DNA of 64,000 bases from an uncultured Lachnospiraceae bacterium (GTDB lineage: Bacteria; Bacillota; Clostridia; Lachnospirales; Lachnospiraceae): contig CAJUPF010000001.1 of assembly GCA_910588565.1 (NCBI GenBank), positions 1-64,000 of the forward strand, given 5' to 3'. The notes beneath the pieces are model-generated. The model ran no database searches. It saw nothing but the letters and a program-made list of their open reading frames with translations, and was not told where the DNA came from. Both the position numbers and the translations under genes were made by a program. Below are positions 44,509-52,852 of this stretch, piece after piece; position 1 is the stretch's first letter, and each line of letters starts with the position of its first letter.

Positions 44509-46974
44509 TTACATTTCCTCCAACAGTCTCTCAACCAGCCGGACGCAGTCTGCCGCATCTTTAGAATACCCATGTGCGCCAATCTCTTCCGCAAAGCTTT
44601 CCGTCGTCGCCGCTCCCCCGATAATAATCCGGCTGTCACATCCGCGTTCCGCCGCAAGCTCGACAACCTCTTTCATCCGCATCATTGTGGTTGTCATCAA
44701 TGCAGACAGGCCGATAATTTTTGCCTTTTCCTGTATTGCGGTTTCCACAATCCGTTCCGCCGCTACATCTTTTCCAAGATCAATCACACGGTAACCGTAA
44801 TTTCTAAGCATAAGAGCCACCAAATTTTTGCCGATATCGTGAATATCTCCCTCCACAGTTGCGATAATAATGGTCGCCCGTTCAGCTCCGCCTTCCTCCC
44901 GCCAAATCATCGGCTCCAGATACGCGATGGCCTTCTGCATCGTACCTGCCGAAGATATCAGCTGGGGCAGAAAATATATCTGTTGTTCAAATAATTCTCC
45001 CACCCGGTTAATCGCCGGAATCAGACTGTCGCTAATCAAAAGCTCCGGCTGCTCCCCGGCTGACAGCGCCGCATCTACTTCCGCCAAAACCCTGCCTTTG
45101 GCTCCCTCTACAACACAGTCAAATATGCGCTGTTTCATGGAGCCCATACCATTCTCCTGCGCTTCTGTCCCGTATGCCGCAGCAGAAGCGTTTTGTGCCG
45201 CCAATTTAGGCTCTCCGGAAGAAGTCTCTTTTTTCCGGTTTGCCCTGTGAATATAACGCAGATCCGCGCCCTCTTTATTCATCAGCAAATCTGCTGCATA
45301 TGCGGCGTCAACCAATGCTTCCTGCGCCGGATTGGCAATTGCCATCGTAAGTCCCCGTGTAATTGCAGCCGTTAAAAACGCAGTATTTATACAGCTTCGC
45401 TCCGGCAGGCCAAAGGATATATTAGAAAGTCCGCAGATAGTTGCCAGATTGTTTTCTTTACACCAGGCAATTGTTTCCAAACATTCGACCGCCGCATTGG
45501 GATTTGCTCCAACCGTCGCCACAAGCCCGTCTACTACAATATCCTCTTTTTTCATCCCTGCATCGTATGCGGCTTTTACAATTGTCTCTATTATCTTGTG
45601 CTTTTCTTCTTTGCTCTCCGGCAGCCCGGCGTCAGACAGCGGCAGAAGAATAAACATCGCCCCATATTTTGCAGCAATGGGAATCAGGTTTTCAAATTTC
45701 TCCTTTTCCAGCGAAATCGAATTAATCAGCGCCCGCCCCGGATATATCCGCAGAGCGGCTTCCATAATATCCACATGGCTTGAATCAATGCAAAGCGGCA
45801 AATCTACCGTAGAGGATACTTCATAGATGGTATCCAGCATCATTGCTTTTTCATCGATTCCATTCATGCCCATATTAATATCCAGAATCGCTGCGCCGTT
45901 TTTCTCCTGCTGCACTGCCATTTCACAGACCAGATTTAAGCTGCCCTCTTTCAGTTCCGCCTGAAGCTTTTTCTTCCCGGTAGGATTGATACGTTCTCCT
46001 ACAATCGTAAACGGCCCGTCCAGCCGAATTTCCGTATAGTTCCGTTCAGAAGCCAGAAAACGCCTGCGCTCTGTTTTTACCGGAAGCAGTTCTGCCTCCA
46101 AAAGCGCTTCTTTCATCCGTCTGATATGGGCAGGCGTGGTGCCGCAGCAGCCGCCAAATATGCGTGCGCCGCATTGAGCAAGATCTTTGACAGCATCTGC
46201 AAATGCTTCCGGCTCCATATCATATACCGTCTTACCGTCCATCAGTTTTGGCAATCCGGCATTGGGTTTGACCAGAATCGGGACATGCGCAGCTTCATAC
46301 ATGGATGTAACCTGTTCTGTCATTTTATCCGGCCCGGTGGAACAGTTAATTCCCACGGCATCTGCTCCAAGGCTCTGCAGTACGATAACTGCCGTTTTGG
46401 GATCTGTGCCAAAAAGCGTACGGCCGGTTTCCTCATACGTAAGGCTCACCAGCGCCGGACGGCTGCTGCTCTCTTGAATGGCAAGCAATGCCGCACGGCA
46501 TTCCTGCAGGCTCATCATCGTTTCCACTATATATAAATCTACCCCCGCATCTTCTAAAATACGCACCTGTTCTTTGTAAATTTCTACCAGTTCTTCAAAC
46601 TGCATATCCCCGATGGGATATAACTGCTGCCCGGTCATGGAAATATCCCCGGCAACGTATACCCTGCGTCCGGAAGATGCCGCGGCTTTCTTTGCCAATG
46701 CCACAAGTTCCCGGTTCATTTCTTCCAGTTTATGTTCCAGACCGTATTCGGCAAGCTTAATGCGGTTGGCGGTAAACGTCGGGGCAAGCAGAATATCTGT
46801 CCCTGCCTCCACATATGCTCTCTGCAGGTCTAAAATCGCCTCCGGATGTTCCAGAATCCACTGTTCGGGACAAACTCCCATCTGCATACCCGCCGCCTGC
46901 AGGTTACTGCCTGTCGCGCCGTCCAAAATTACCGCTCCGCGGTCAATCAGCTGTCTGAATTTCTCTTTGTTCAT
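44509..46974 (-). CDS. metH: Cobalamin-dependent methionine synthase, short form
   Basis: 821 residues from MNKEKFRQLIDRG, chosen for AGGAGG six bases upstream; this start lies inside the end of the preceding gene (32-bp overlap). Domain order: homocysteine-binding barrel (1-300) with zinc cysteines in VGINCSTG and GGCCGTTPAHI; pterin (methyltetrahydrofolate) barrel (about 320-600) with ERINPTGKKKL; a helical cap; and the B12 domain (about 690-821) with the cobalt-ligand motif GDIHDIGKNL. The C-terminal AdoMet reactivation domain of E. coli MetH is absent, as in many Clostridia, so reactivation must use another protein. It transfers the methyl group of methyl-folate to homocysteine. Confidence 0.93.
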   Translation of the reverse strand: MNKEKFRQLIDRGAVILDGATGSNLQAAGMQMGVCPEQWILEHPEAILDLQRAYVEAGTDILLAPTFTANRIKLAEYGLEHKLEEMNRELVALAKKAAASSGRRVYVAGDISMTGQQLYPIGDMQFEELVEIYKEQVRILEDAGVDLYIVETMMSLQECRAALLAIQESSSRPALVSLTYEETGRTLFGTDPKTAVIVLQSLGADAVGINCSTGPDKMTEQVTSMYEAAHVPILVKPNAGLPKLMDGKTVYDMEPEAFADAVKDLAQCGARIFGGCCGTTPAHIRRMKEALLEAELLPVKTERRRFLASERNYTEIRLDGPFTIVGERINPTGKKKLQAELKEGSLNLVCEMAVQQEKNGAAILDINMGMNGIDEKAMMLDTIYEVSSTVDLPLCIDSSHVDIMEAALRIYPGRALINSISLEKEKFENLIPIAAKYGAMFILLPLSDAGLPESKEEKHKIIETIVKAAYDAGMKKEDIVVDGLVATVGANPNAAVECLETIAWCKENNLATICGLSNISFGLPERSCINTAFLTAAITRGLTMAIANPAQEALVDAAYAADLLMNKEGADLRYIHRANRKKETSSGEPKLAAQNASAAAYGTEAQENGMGSMKQRIFDCVVEGAKGRVLAEVDAALSAGEQPELLISDSLIPAINRVGELFEQQIYFLPQLISSAGTMQKAIAYLEPMIWREEGGAERATIIIATVEGDIHDIGKNLVALMLRNYGYRVIDLGKDVAAERIVETAIQEKAKIIGLSALMTTTMMRMKEVVELAAERGCDSRIIIGGAATTESFAEEIGAHGYSKDAADCVRLVERLLEEM

Positions 46975-48811
46975 ATCGTTCCTCCTCGTATGCCGGCAAT
47001 CTTCCATATTTGCATAATCCGCCTTCCAGAATACCGGATTTCTTTATGTTCTCTATAATCTCCGCCATCATCCCGGCCCGGTTAAACGGCGTCATAAAAT
47101 AATAGCCATCCGCGATATCTTTCAAGGCTTCCGCAATTTCCACCGCCAGCGCAACTCCTGTCCGCTGCGCTTCCTCTCTGGTCATATCGGGCGTATAGCG
47201 TCTGATAATCTCCTCCGGGATTCTTATTCCGGGCATTTCATTTGCCAGAAACATTGCATTTTTATAGCTCACCAGAGGCATAATGCCGCACATGATTTTT
47301 GCCTCTGTTTTTTCTTTGATCCAGGCAATCCGTTCCATATCTTCCTTAGCATAAACCGGCTGGGTCAAAAACATGCTGCAGCCTTTTTCCATTTTCTGCC
47401 GTACCCTTCCTGCGATCGCATCCGGGTTTGCTCCATGATAATTCAGCGCTCCTCCAAAACATACCGGCTCTTTTGAAAAAATATCCTCATTCATAGCAGT
47501 CAGATATTCCATCAACCGGATCGAATTAAAATCAAACACCGGCGTAATCATGCCTTTGTCATCTCTTCCCACCGGATCTCCCGTTATCACCAGAAAGTAC
47601 CGTAAATCATTCATATAATCTCCCAAAATTCCGGAACGCATGGCAATGACATTTTTATCCCTGCAGCAGATATGGGGCATAACGGGAATTCCCACCTCTC
47701 TCTGTACTTTGGCCGCCAGTTTTCCCGCATCCATACGGATTCTTGCCATAGGCGAATCCGCCAGCGTCATCAGATCCGCTCCGGCTTCCTTTATCTGCGC
47801 AGCGCCTTTCATCACTTTGGAAATATCGGTATCAAAGGGCGGATCTAATTCTACAATAACGATTTTCTCCCCCTGATTTAACCGTTTTTCTATTTGAAGA
47901 CTGTCCGTTTCCTGGACTTTGGCCGTCGCCATGCCGACTTTTTTCCTGCTCCTTGGACTGTCTTTTAGCCGTTCGCATAAATCCCCGATATATTCCGGCG
48001 TCGTCCCGCAGCAGCCGCCGAGGATTTCTACACCAAGCCTGGCGATTTGCTCCATGGTATCCACAAAATACTCCCGGTTTCCGCCATAGATTGTCCTGCC
48101 CCGCAGTTCTACCGGATATCCTGCATTGGGCAGCGCGGCAACCGGCTTTTCATTGGGAAACGTAATCCCGCTAAGCAGCCTGTTTAAATGCGCGGCGCCT
48201 ATTCCGCAGTTAAATCCGTATGCATCGATGCTTTTTGCAAAAGCCGCCTTTGCAATCATACGCTCCATGCTATGCCCTGACCGGGTGTAGCCGTTTTTAT
48301 CCACCGAAAACTGGACAATCGTAAATACATCCGCCTGTTTTTTCAAATATTCCGTTACAGCCTCTGCATACGTATATTCTGACTGGGTTTCCAGTACAAA
48401 AATCCTGGCTCCACAGGATAAAAACGTATCGCAAATCGTAGTATACTCTTCTAATACCTGCTCTTTTCCCAAAAAGCCGGGATCATAAATCGGGCCGATA
48501 TCCGCCGCGATAAAAACCTCCCGCCCGGACTCTCTTACTGCCTCTCCTGCTATCTGATAACCTGCCCGGATCAGTTCTTTCACTGTATCCATATCTTCAA
48601 AAAACATGGTATTGGCTGCGAATGTATTTGTGCGGAGCAGCTTTGCGCCATGATGGATATATGCTAAATGGATCTGCTTGATTTGATCGGGCGCTGTCAG
48701 ATTGCAGCGTTCCGCCATCTGCCCGGTTTGTCCGTATTTGTCTTCAAAATAGGTTCCCATTGCCCCGTCTGTCACCAGACGCGATGTATTTAAATATTCC
48801 CGTATCTCCAT
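46943..48811 (-). CDS. Homocysteine S-methyltransferase / methylenetetrahydrofolate reductase fusion
   Basis: 622 residues from MEIREYLNTSRLV (AAGGG at seven bases); the longer frame reaches back into the leader. Residues 1-290 are a homocysteine-methyltransferase barrel with the zinc pair in GGCCGTTPEYI and FNCGIGAAHL. Residues about 325-622 are a MetF-type reductase (IVELDPPFDT, GADLMTLADSPMARIRMDAG, LVITGDPVG, FLTQPVY), which makes the methyl-folate used by the next enzyme. This two-domain bifunctional protein is known from Firmicutes. A possible -10 (TATACT) lies about 100 bp upstream. No S-box or T-box leader was recognised. Confidence 0.93.
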   Translation of the reverse strand: MEIREYLNTSRLVTDGAMGTYFEDKYGQTGQMAERCNLTAPDQIKQIHLAYIHHGAKLLRTNTFAANTMFFEDMDTVKELIRAGYQIAGEAVRESGREVFIAADIGPIYDPGFLGKEQVLEEYTTICDTFLSCGARIFVLETQSEYTYAEAVTEYLKKQADVFTIVQFSVDKNGYTRSGHSMERMIAKAAFAKSIDAYGFNCGIGAAHLNRLLSGITFPNEKPVAALPNAGYPVELRGRTIYGGNREYFVDTMEQIARLGVEILGGCCGTTPEYIGDLCERLKDSPRSRKKVGMATAKVQETDSLQIEKRLNQGEKIVIVELDPPFDTDISKVMKGAAQIKEAGADLMTLADSPMARIRMDAGKLAAKVQREVGIPVMPHICCRDKNVIAMRSGILGDYMNDLRYFLVITGDPVGRDDKGMITPVFDFNSIRLMEYLTAMNEDIFSKEPVCFGGALNYHGANPDAIAGRVRQKMEKGCSMFLTQPVYAKEDMERIAWIKEKTEAKIMCGIMPLVSYKNAMFLANEMPGIRIPEEIIRRYTPDMTREEAQRTGVALAVEIAEALKDIADGYYFMTPFNRAGMMAEIIENIKKSGILEGGLCKYGRLPAYEEERYEQREIQTAD

Positions 48812-49010
48812 GTAGTTTCCCTTCTTATCTAATGCTATCTGTTTTATATCCTTTGTCTTTCTCCTTGTTATTAATTTATACCCAGCTTTTATTTCCAATT
48901 GTTTAAAGTATAACACATTGGGGATAAGTTGGGTTAAAAATATTTCTATCTGCTATCTTCTCCATGGAACAGCTCTATGTATTTTCTGTCAATTTCTGCG
49001 CATAATAAAA

Positions 49011-49038
49011 AATGCAACATTTCCCTAAAGAATGTTGC
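49011..49038 (-). repeat. Left inverted repeat (crossover site) and probable terminator
   Basis: Palindrome with 13-nt arms, AAAATGCAACATT and its complement (49009-49043), around a 9-nt spacer. On the minus strand it is followed by TTTTTTATTATG, so it also has the form of a rho-independent terminator for transcription leaving the segment leftward. Confidence 0.85.
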
Positions 49039-49056
49039 ATTTTGTTTACACACTTT

Positions 49057-49083
49057 ATATCGGTCCCTTTTCCAAATACTTTA
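49057..49083 (-). promoter_or_regulatory. Sigma-D (sigma-28) flagellar-type promoter, facing away from flagellin
   Basis: Minus-strand TAAA (49083-49080), 15-bp spacer, ACCGATAT (49064-49057). The Bacillus sigma-D consensus is TAAA-N15-GCCGATAT, so 11 of 12 consensus bases match with exact spacing. It lies about 20 bp inside the left repeat and points out of the segment toward the methionine genes. No such promoter is seen between the right repeat and flagellin. Confidence 0.75.
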
Positions 49084-49208
49084 GCCCATTTCAAAATTTT
49101 CTATAATATTTTTTTATCCGCCTTATGCCAGCCGTTTTTTCCTATCGTAATCTCTGGAACGGAGCAGCCGCAGGACAAAAACAACTGAACCCCGCATGGC
49201 TGCAGCTA

Positions 49209-49787
49209 TTACAAATCAATTTTCAGATAAACAGCGTCTCTCTCGTCCTGGCTGATCCCAAGATACCTCTTTGTTACCTGATATGAAGAATGATTGTAAA
49301 TATCCATTAGCAGCGCCGGAGGGGTTCCCTGTTTCCAAGCATGATAGCCAAATGTTTTCCGCAGCGAATGGCAGCTGATATTGGGCTCCTGCAGCGTTTC
49401 CTGCGCTGCCTGGCGCACAATCCGGTAGGCCTGTGTGCGATGAATGGGGGCCTTATGATTTGTCCTTTTACTGAAAATGTAATCTTCCGCCCTGGAATCC
49501 TGCTGCATTTTATATGCTGCTAACGCTTCTTCCACATGCTGATTCAGTGGAATGACATTCTGCTTTCCCGTTTTCCTTTCCTGAATAAAAATATGATCCA
49601 AAAAACACTGTTTTTCAAAATCATACACTTCCCTCCACTGCAAATTCAAAATATCACTGATCCGAAGCGCGGTATGCAGGCCGAATACCACCAATGCATA
49701 ATCCCTTGGTTTCGGATTTTCCACCTTGTAATAATCCATAAATTTCTTTAGATCCTCTTTGTCCCGAATCGGCTGTGTCGTTCCCAT
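49209..49787 (-). CDS. Short tyrosine recombinase (FimB/FimE-like size), probable inverter
   Basis: 192 residues from MGTTQPIRDKEDL, where GGAGA precedes the ATG; an upstream in-frame ATG lies inside the right repeat. The protein is almost only the catalytic domain and has all expected residues: Arg42 (LRISD), Lys72 (RKTGK), His140 and Arg143 (HSLRKTF), His166 (NHSS) and nucleophile Tyr175 (RYLGI). Integrases of phages and large elements also carry arm-binding and core-binding domains; the absence of these and the length fit dedicated DNA invertases such as FimB/FimE. The gene is enclosed by the inverted repeats it probably acts on, and the next genes are csrA and flagellin. Confidence 0.9.
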   Translation of the reverse strand: MGTTQPIRDKEDLKKFMDYYKVENPKPRDYALVVFGLHTALRISDILNLQWREVYDFEKQCFLDHIFIQERKTGKQNVIPLNQHVEEALAAYKMQQDSRAEDYIFSKRTNHKAPIHRTQAYRIVRQAAQETLQEPNISCHSLRKTFGYHAWKQGTPPALLMDIYNHSSYQVTKRYLGISQDERDAVYLKIDL

Positions 49788-49834
49788 AATTTCTCCATTC
49801 TGCGGCCAGAACCGCTGTACATAGTTTTCAATGC

Positions 49835-49862
49835 GCAACATTCTTTAGGGAACTGTTGCATT
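49835..49862 (+). repeat. Right inverted repeat (crossover site)
   Basis: GCAACATTCTTTAGGGAA, then C, then TGTTGCATT; the inverse of the left repeat except for one base. Outside it the sequence is CATATG, without a T-tract, so a transcript crossing this copy toward csrA would form a hairpin but lack a terminator U-run. Confidence 0.85.
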
Positions 49863-49944
49863 CATATGTTACCGTTCAGCCTGGCTGAATTGCTGGTTCC
49901 AATTCTATCATTATGGACAGGGACACAAAACAAGGAGGTTTTTT

Positions 49945-50196
49945 ATGCTGAAACTCACATTAAAGCCCGGTGAATTTATTGGTATTGGCAATGATATCAG
50001 GGTGATATTCTCCGGAGGTTCCGCAGGCAATATTCATTTGCTGATCGACGCGCCAAAAGAGCTCAATATCGCAAGAAGTTCCGCAGGCAAACGCACAGCG
50101 CCTTCTCCTTATTACCGGGAAAAAGGTATTTCGCCGGAAGCGCAGAGAGAAATTACAAGTATTCTGATGCGGGAAAAAAGAAGGGCGGCAAAGTAA
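49945..50196 (+). CDS. csrA: Carbon storage regulator CsrA
   Basis: 83 residues. The fold is recognisable from MLKLTLKPGEFIGIGNDIRV, then the RNA-binding IHLLIDAPKELNIARS, ending with a basic helix. CsrA is a small dimeric RNA-binding protein that recognises GGA in hairpin loops and blocks ribosomes; in Bacillus it represses flagellin translation and is itself sequestered by FliW. AAGGAGG lies before the ATG. The gene stands directly upstream of flagellin, whose leader has two fitting sites. FliW is not in this window. Confidence 0.93.
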   Translation: MLKLTLKPGEFIGIGNDIRVIFSGGSAGNIHLLIDAPKELNIARSSAGKRTAPSPYYREKGISPEAQREITSILMREKRRAAK

Positions 50197-50322
50197 ATTC
50201 AGGTAATAATGCGGGGCTAACCTGGGGGCCTTGCTTATTATACACTTCTCCCGGCAAAAGCCGGCGTAACAAAACGGCAGGAATGGATTCCTGCCCAAAA
50301 CATTCTAACATGGAGGTATATT
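50197..50322 (+). promoter_or_regulatory. Flagellin leader with two predicted CsrA-binding sites
   Basis: A hairpin GGCAGGAA-TGGA-TTCCTGCC (50276-50295) presents ATGGA in its loop, and a second ATGGA at 50310-50314 overlaps the Shine-Dalgarno sequence GGAGG. A further hairpin CCGGC-AAAA-GCCGG lies at 50251-50264. One site in a hairpin and one on the ribosome site is the arrangement of the Bacillus hag leader. Confidence 0.7.
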
Positions 50323-51678
50323 ATGATAGTACAACACAATTTACAGGCAATGAACGCGAGCAGGATGCTCAACATTACAGCAAATGGCCAGGCCAAATCA
50401 ACCGAAAAATTGTCGTCCGGTTATCGGATCAACCGCGCGGCAGACGATGCGGCAGGCCTTACCATCTCTGAAAAAATGAGAAAACAGATCCGCGGCTTAA
50501 GCCAGGCTTCCACAAATGCACAGGACGGTATTTCCTGCGTACAGACAGCTGAAGGCTCTTTAACAGAAGTCCATTCTATGCTGCAGCGTATGAACGAACT
50601 GACCGTACAAGCTGCAAACGGAACCATGTCCGTAGATGACAGGCAGGCCGTACAGGCTGAAGTAGATCAGCTGATTACGGAAATTGACCGTGTTTCCGAA
50701 ACAACAAAATTCAATGAAACTTATCTTTTAAAAGGGGACGGTGAAGAAACAAGAACCAGAACTGTGAATGCAACGCCAATGACTGCAGAATATAAAACTG
50801 CGCCAACCTCATCTGTTGCATTAAAAAATGGCCAGACAGCGCCCACTAACTATTATCTGCAAGGCAGCTCCACCGCCCTGACAGCCTCCGAGATTATTGA
50901 TAACCTGACGATTGGCGAAGACGGAAAAGTGACTGTAAAAGAAGGGGTTGCCATCTATACCGTCGCAGCAAACACCACAACGGAATACGGTGCACAGACA
51001 GCAGCCACGAAAGTAGCTGATTCAGCCATTCAGACCGTATATGGCGTCAGTTCCACCGCCCTATTCTCCGATGCTGCCGGAACTGTAGAAGTAAAAGAGG
51101 AAGATCTTAAGAATTATTTCAATGAAGACGGCACTTATAAAGGCGGTTTGTACAGATGGAAAGCCGACGGGTCCGCGGCAGCTGCCGTCAATGCAGACAG
51201 AATCGGAGAATTTGTCAAAGTAACAGCCGCTACAGATGCATCCGAAGAAACCTATACCGCTACAAAAGCGCTTCAGTTTAGTCTCCATGTAGGCGCTGAA
51301 TCTGCAATGGCAAATAAAATCAGCGTTAAAATTGAAGCAATTTCCGCAAACGGAATCGGCATTGATACGTTAGCGAAAAACGGCCTGATGAGCGAAGACG
51401 CCGCTACAGCTTCGATTGACGTTATTTCAGCCGCAATTGCAAAAGTATCCGAGCAGCGTTCTTCTCTTGGCGCAATCCAGAACCGTCTGGAACATACCAT
51501 TGATAATCTTGACAATGTTGTTGAAAACACAACCGCTGCTGAGTCCCGTATCCGTGATACAGATATGGCGTCTGAAATGGTTCAGTACAGCAAAAGCCAG
51601 ATCCTCGCTCAGGCAGGCCAGTCTATGCTTGCGCAGGCAAACTCGGCTACACAGGGTGTTCTGTCCTTATTGCAGTAA
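50323..51678 (+). CDS. Flagellin
   Basis: 451 residues. The conserved N-terminal D0/D1 helices (about 1-140) start MIVQHNLQAMNASRMLNITA and include STEKLSSGYRINRAADDAAG. The variable surface part (about 145-320) is a beta-rich region with no recognisable enzyme insert. The C-terminal D1/D0 helices contain ENTTAAESRIRDTDMASEMV and end ATQGVLSLLQ. It is exported through the flagellar type III system and polymerises into the filament. The gene follows csrA by 126 bp and is closed by a terminator; no sigma-D promoter is found between the right inverted repeat and the start. Confidence 0.96.
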   Translation: MIVQHNLQAMNASRMLNITANGQAKSTEKLSSGYRINRAADDAAGLTISEKMRKQIRGLSQASTNAQDGISCVQTAEGSLTEVHSMLQRMNELTVQAANGTMSVDDRQAVQAEVDQLITEIDRVSETTKFNETYLLKGDGEETRTRTVNATPMTAEYKTAPTSSVALKNGQTAPTNYYLQGSSTALTASEIIDNLTIGEDGKVTVKEGVAIYTVAANTTTEYGAQTAATKVADSAIQTVYGVSSTALFSDAAGTVEVKEEDLKNYFNEDGTYKGGLYRWKADGSAAAAVNADRIGEFVKVTAATDASEETYTATKALQFSLHVGAESAMANKISVKIEAISANGIGIDTLAKNGLMSEDAATASIDVISAAIAKVSEQRSSLGAIQNRLEHTIDNLDNVVENTTAAESRIRDTDMASEMVQYSKSQILAQAGQSMLAQANSATQGVLSLLQ

Positions 51679-51708
51679 CTACATATTCCAAAAATTCTTA
51701 CAAAAATT

Positions 51709-51738
51709 CAGGGGCCGCATTTTGCGGTCCCTGTTTTA
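51709..51738 (+). terminator. Flagellin terminator
   Basis: CAGGGGCCGCA-TTT-TGCGGTCCCTG (one G-U pair on the plus strand) followed by TTTTAAAA, 30 bp after the flagellin stop. It may also serve the convergent thioesterase gene. Confidence 0.85.
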
Positions 51739-51746
51739 AAATACTC

Positions 51747-52154
51747 TCACTTTTTCTTCAAATTAAAATACGTAAATTCCGCCGTATCCAGCAGCATCCC
51801 GGCGTCGTCTGTAATCTCCACATGCACCGCAGCAATCGTCTTTCCTGCTTTTATCACATTTGCTTTACAGTAAACATATTCCGTATTTCTTGCAGCCTTC
51901 AGATACTGAATGCTTCCATTTAAAGTCGTCACATAATTGCCATAGGTACCAGCCGCTATCCCTGCCATATTATCTGCAATGGAATACAGGCATCCGCCAT
52001 GCAGATCGCCGTATATGTTTTCCAGATTCTTCTGTTTTTTCACTCTTGCATAAACACAGCCTTTCTCAACATCCAGAAATTCTATGCCAAGCTGTGCTGC
52101 AAACGGGTTTTTTGCAATAATCGCTTCATATTCCTGCAGTAACTTCTGACTCAT
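51747..52154 (-). CDS. Hotdog-fold thioesterase (PaaI-like)
   Basis: 135 residues from MSQKLLQEYE; the start overlaps the stop of the HAD gene (TGATG) and AAGGGG precedes it. The PaaI-type hotdog signature is visible: NIYGDLHGGCLYSIADNMAGIAA, followed by TTLNGSIQYLKAA. Such enzymes hydrolyse acyl- or aryl-CoA thioesters. It is the last gene of the purine operon as read here, presumably carried along by cotranscription. Confidence 0.88.
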   Translation of the reverse strand: MSQKLLQEYEAIIAKNPFAAQLGIEFLDVEKGCVYARVKKQKNLENIYGDLHGGCLYSIADNMAGIAAGTYGNYVTTLNGSIQYLKAARNTEYVYCKANVIKAGKTIAAVHVEITDDAGMLLDTAEFTYFNLKKK

Positions 52155-52807
52155 CATTTCCCCTTGGCTTTCTTTGCAAACACTTCCGCCGCCGCCTGCG
52201 GCAGTTCTGCACATGAATGGATACAGGGCACCGGACGGTCAATCTTTCCAAAGCCGTAGGCAGCGTGAATAAATTCCACGCCGGCCTCCATACTGGAATC
52301 ATAGTCCCCCTGGATATCGCCCACATAAACCGCCTGATCCAGACAATTCCGTTTTACAACCAAAGCGATATTATGTTCTTTTCCCATATTGTTATTCCCG
52401 AAACATTCCATATCTTCAAAATAATTCCAGAACTGATAATAGTCCAGAAACGCTTCAATATAACCTTTCTGGCAGTTGCTTACGATATAAAGTGGGTATC
52501 GTTCCGAAAGGATTTTCAGAGTATCTTCCAGCTGCGGATATAAAATACCGCCATGCTCACTGAGATAACGATTCTCTTCCACACAGCAGAGCTCCAGAAG
52601 TTCCCCCGCTTCTTTTTCCTCCAACATTGGAAAAAGCATCTGTTCGAGTTCTTTCATCGTATGTCCCACAACGCCCTGAATATCCTTTGTTGTAATCCGG
52701 CGCAGACCCGGTTTTTCCCGCTGCACTACCACATCCCAGGACATTGCGATATTTTCTGTGGAATCCCACAGCGTACCGTCCATGTCAAAAATAATTCCTG
52801 TTTTCAT
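52154..52807 (-). CDS. HAD-family hydrolase (phosphoglycolate phosphatase-like)
   Basis: 217 residues. Motif I IIFDMDGTLWDST with both catalytic Asp, a helical cap domain (about 20-85), motif II IVSNCQKGY, motif III Lys within MGKEHNIALV, motif IV AVYVGDIQGDYDSS. The overall pattern is that of Gph/PgmB-like phosphatases acting on small phosphate esters. It follows purD by 45 bp and overlaps the thioesterase start. Confidence 0.9.
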   Translation of the reverse strand: MKTGIIFDMDGTLWDSTENIAMSWDVVVQREKPGLRRITTKDIQGVVGHTMKELEQMLFPMLEEKEAGELLELCCVEENRYLSEHGGILYPQLEDTLKILSERYPLYIVSNCQKGYIEAFLDYYQFWNYFEDMECFGNNNMGKEHNIALVVKRNCLDQAVYVGDIQGDYDSSMEAGVEFIHAAYGFGKIDRPVPCIHSCAELPQAAAEVFAKKAKGK

Positions 52808-52852
52808 GCTGTCCCATACTCCTTTATGCCTTTCTGGATACCTCTATGCTAT

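Larger units (their letters stand above)
49011..49862. mobile_element. Predicted invertible DNA segment carrying its own recombinase and a sigma-D promoter
   Basis: The 852-bp segment is bounded by 28-bp inverted repeats matching at 27 positions. It contains the short tyrosine recombinase gene and, at its left end, a sigma-D-type promoter facing outward to the left. Each boundary repeat is a pair of complementary arms around the asymmetric 9-bp spacer CTTTAGGGA; the two spacers are in opposite orientation, so recombination would invert rather than excise. Inversion would move the promoter (x maps to 98873 minus x) to about 49790-49816, facing csrA and flagellin. In the orientation given here the locus is predicted OFF. 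The pieces are visible in the sequence; the switching is inferred. Confidence 0.75.

Noticed and set aside
48812..49008. SAM (S-box) or T-box leader before the methionine genes
   Set aside because: Conserved cores of these leaders are not recognisable; only a possible -10 and an ordinary leader are seen.
49209..49841. Recombinase as integrase of a prophage or conjugative element
   Set aside because: No other phage or transfer genes are nearby, the protein lacks arm- and core-binding domains, and the repeats are inverted, which favours inversion over excision.
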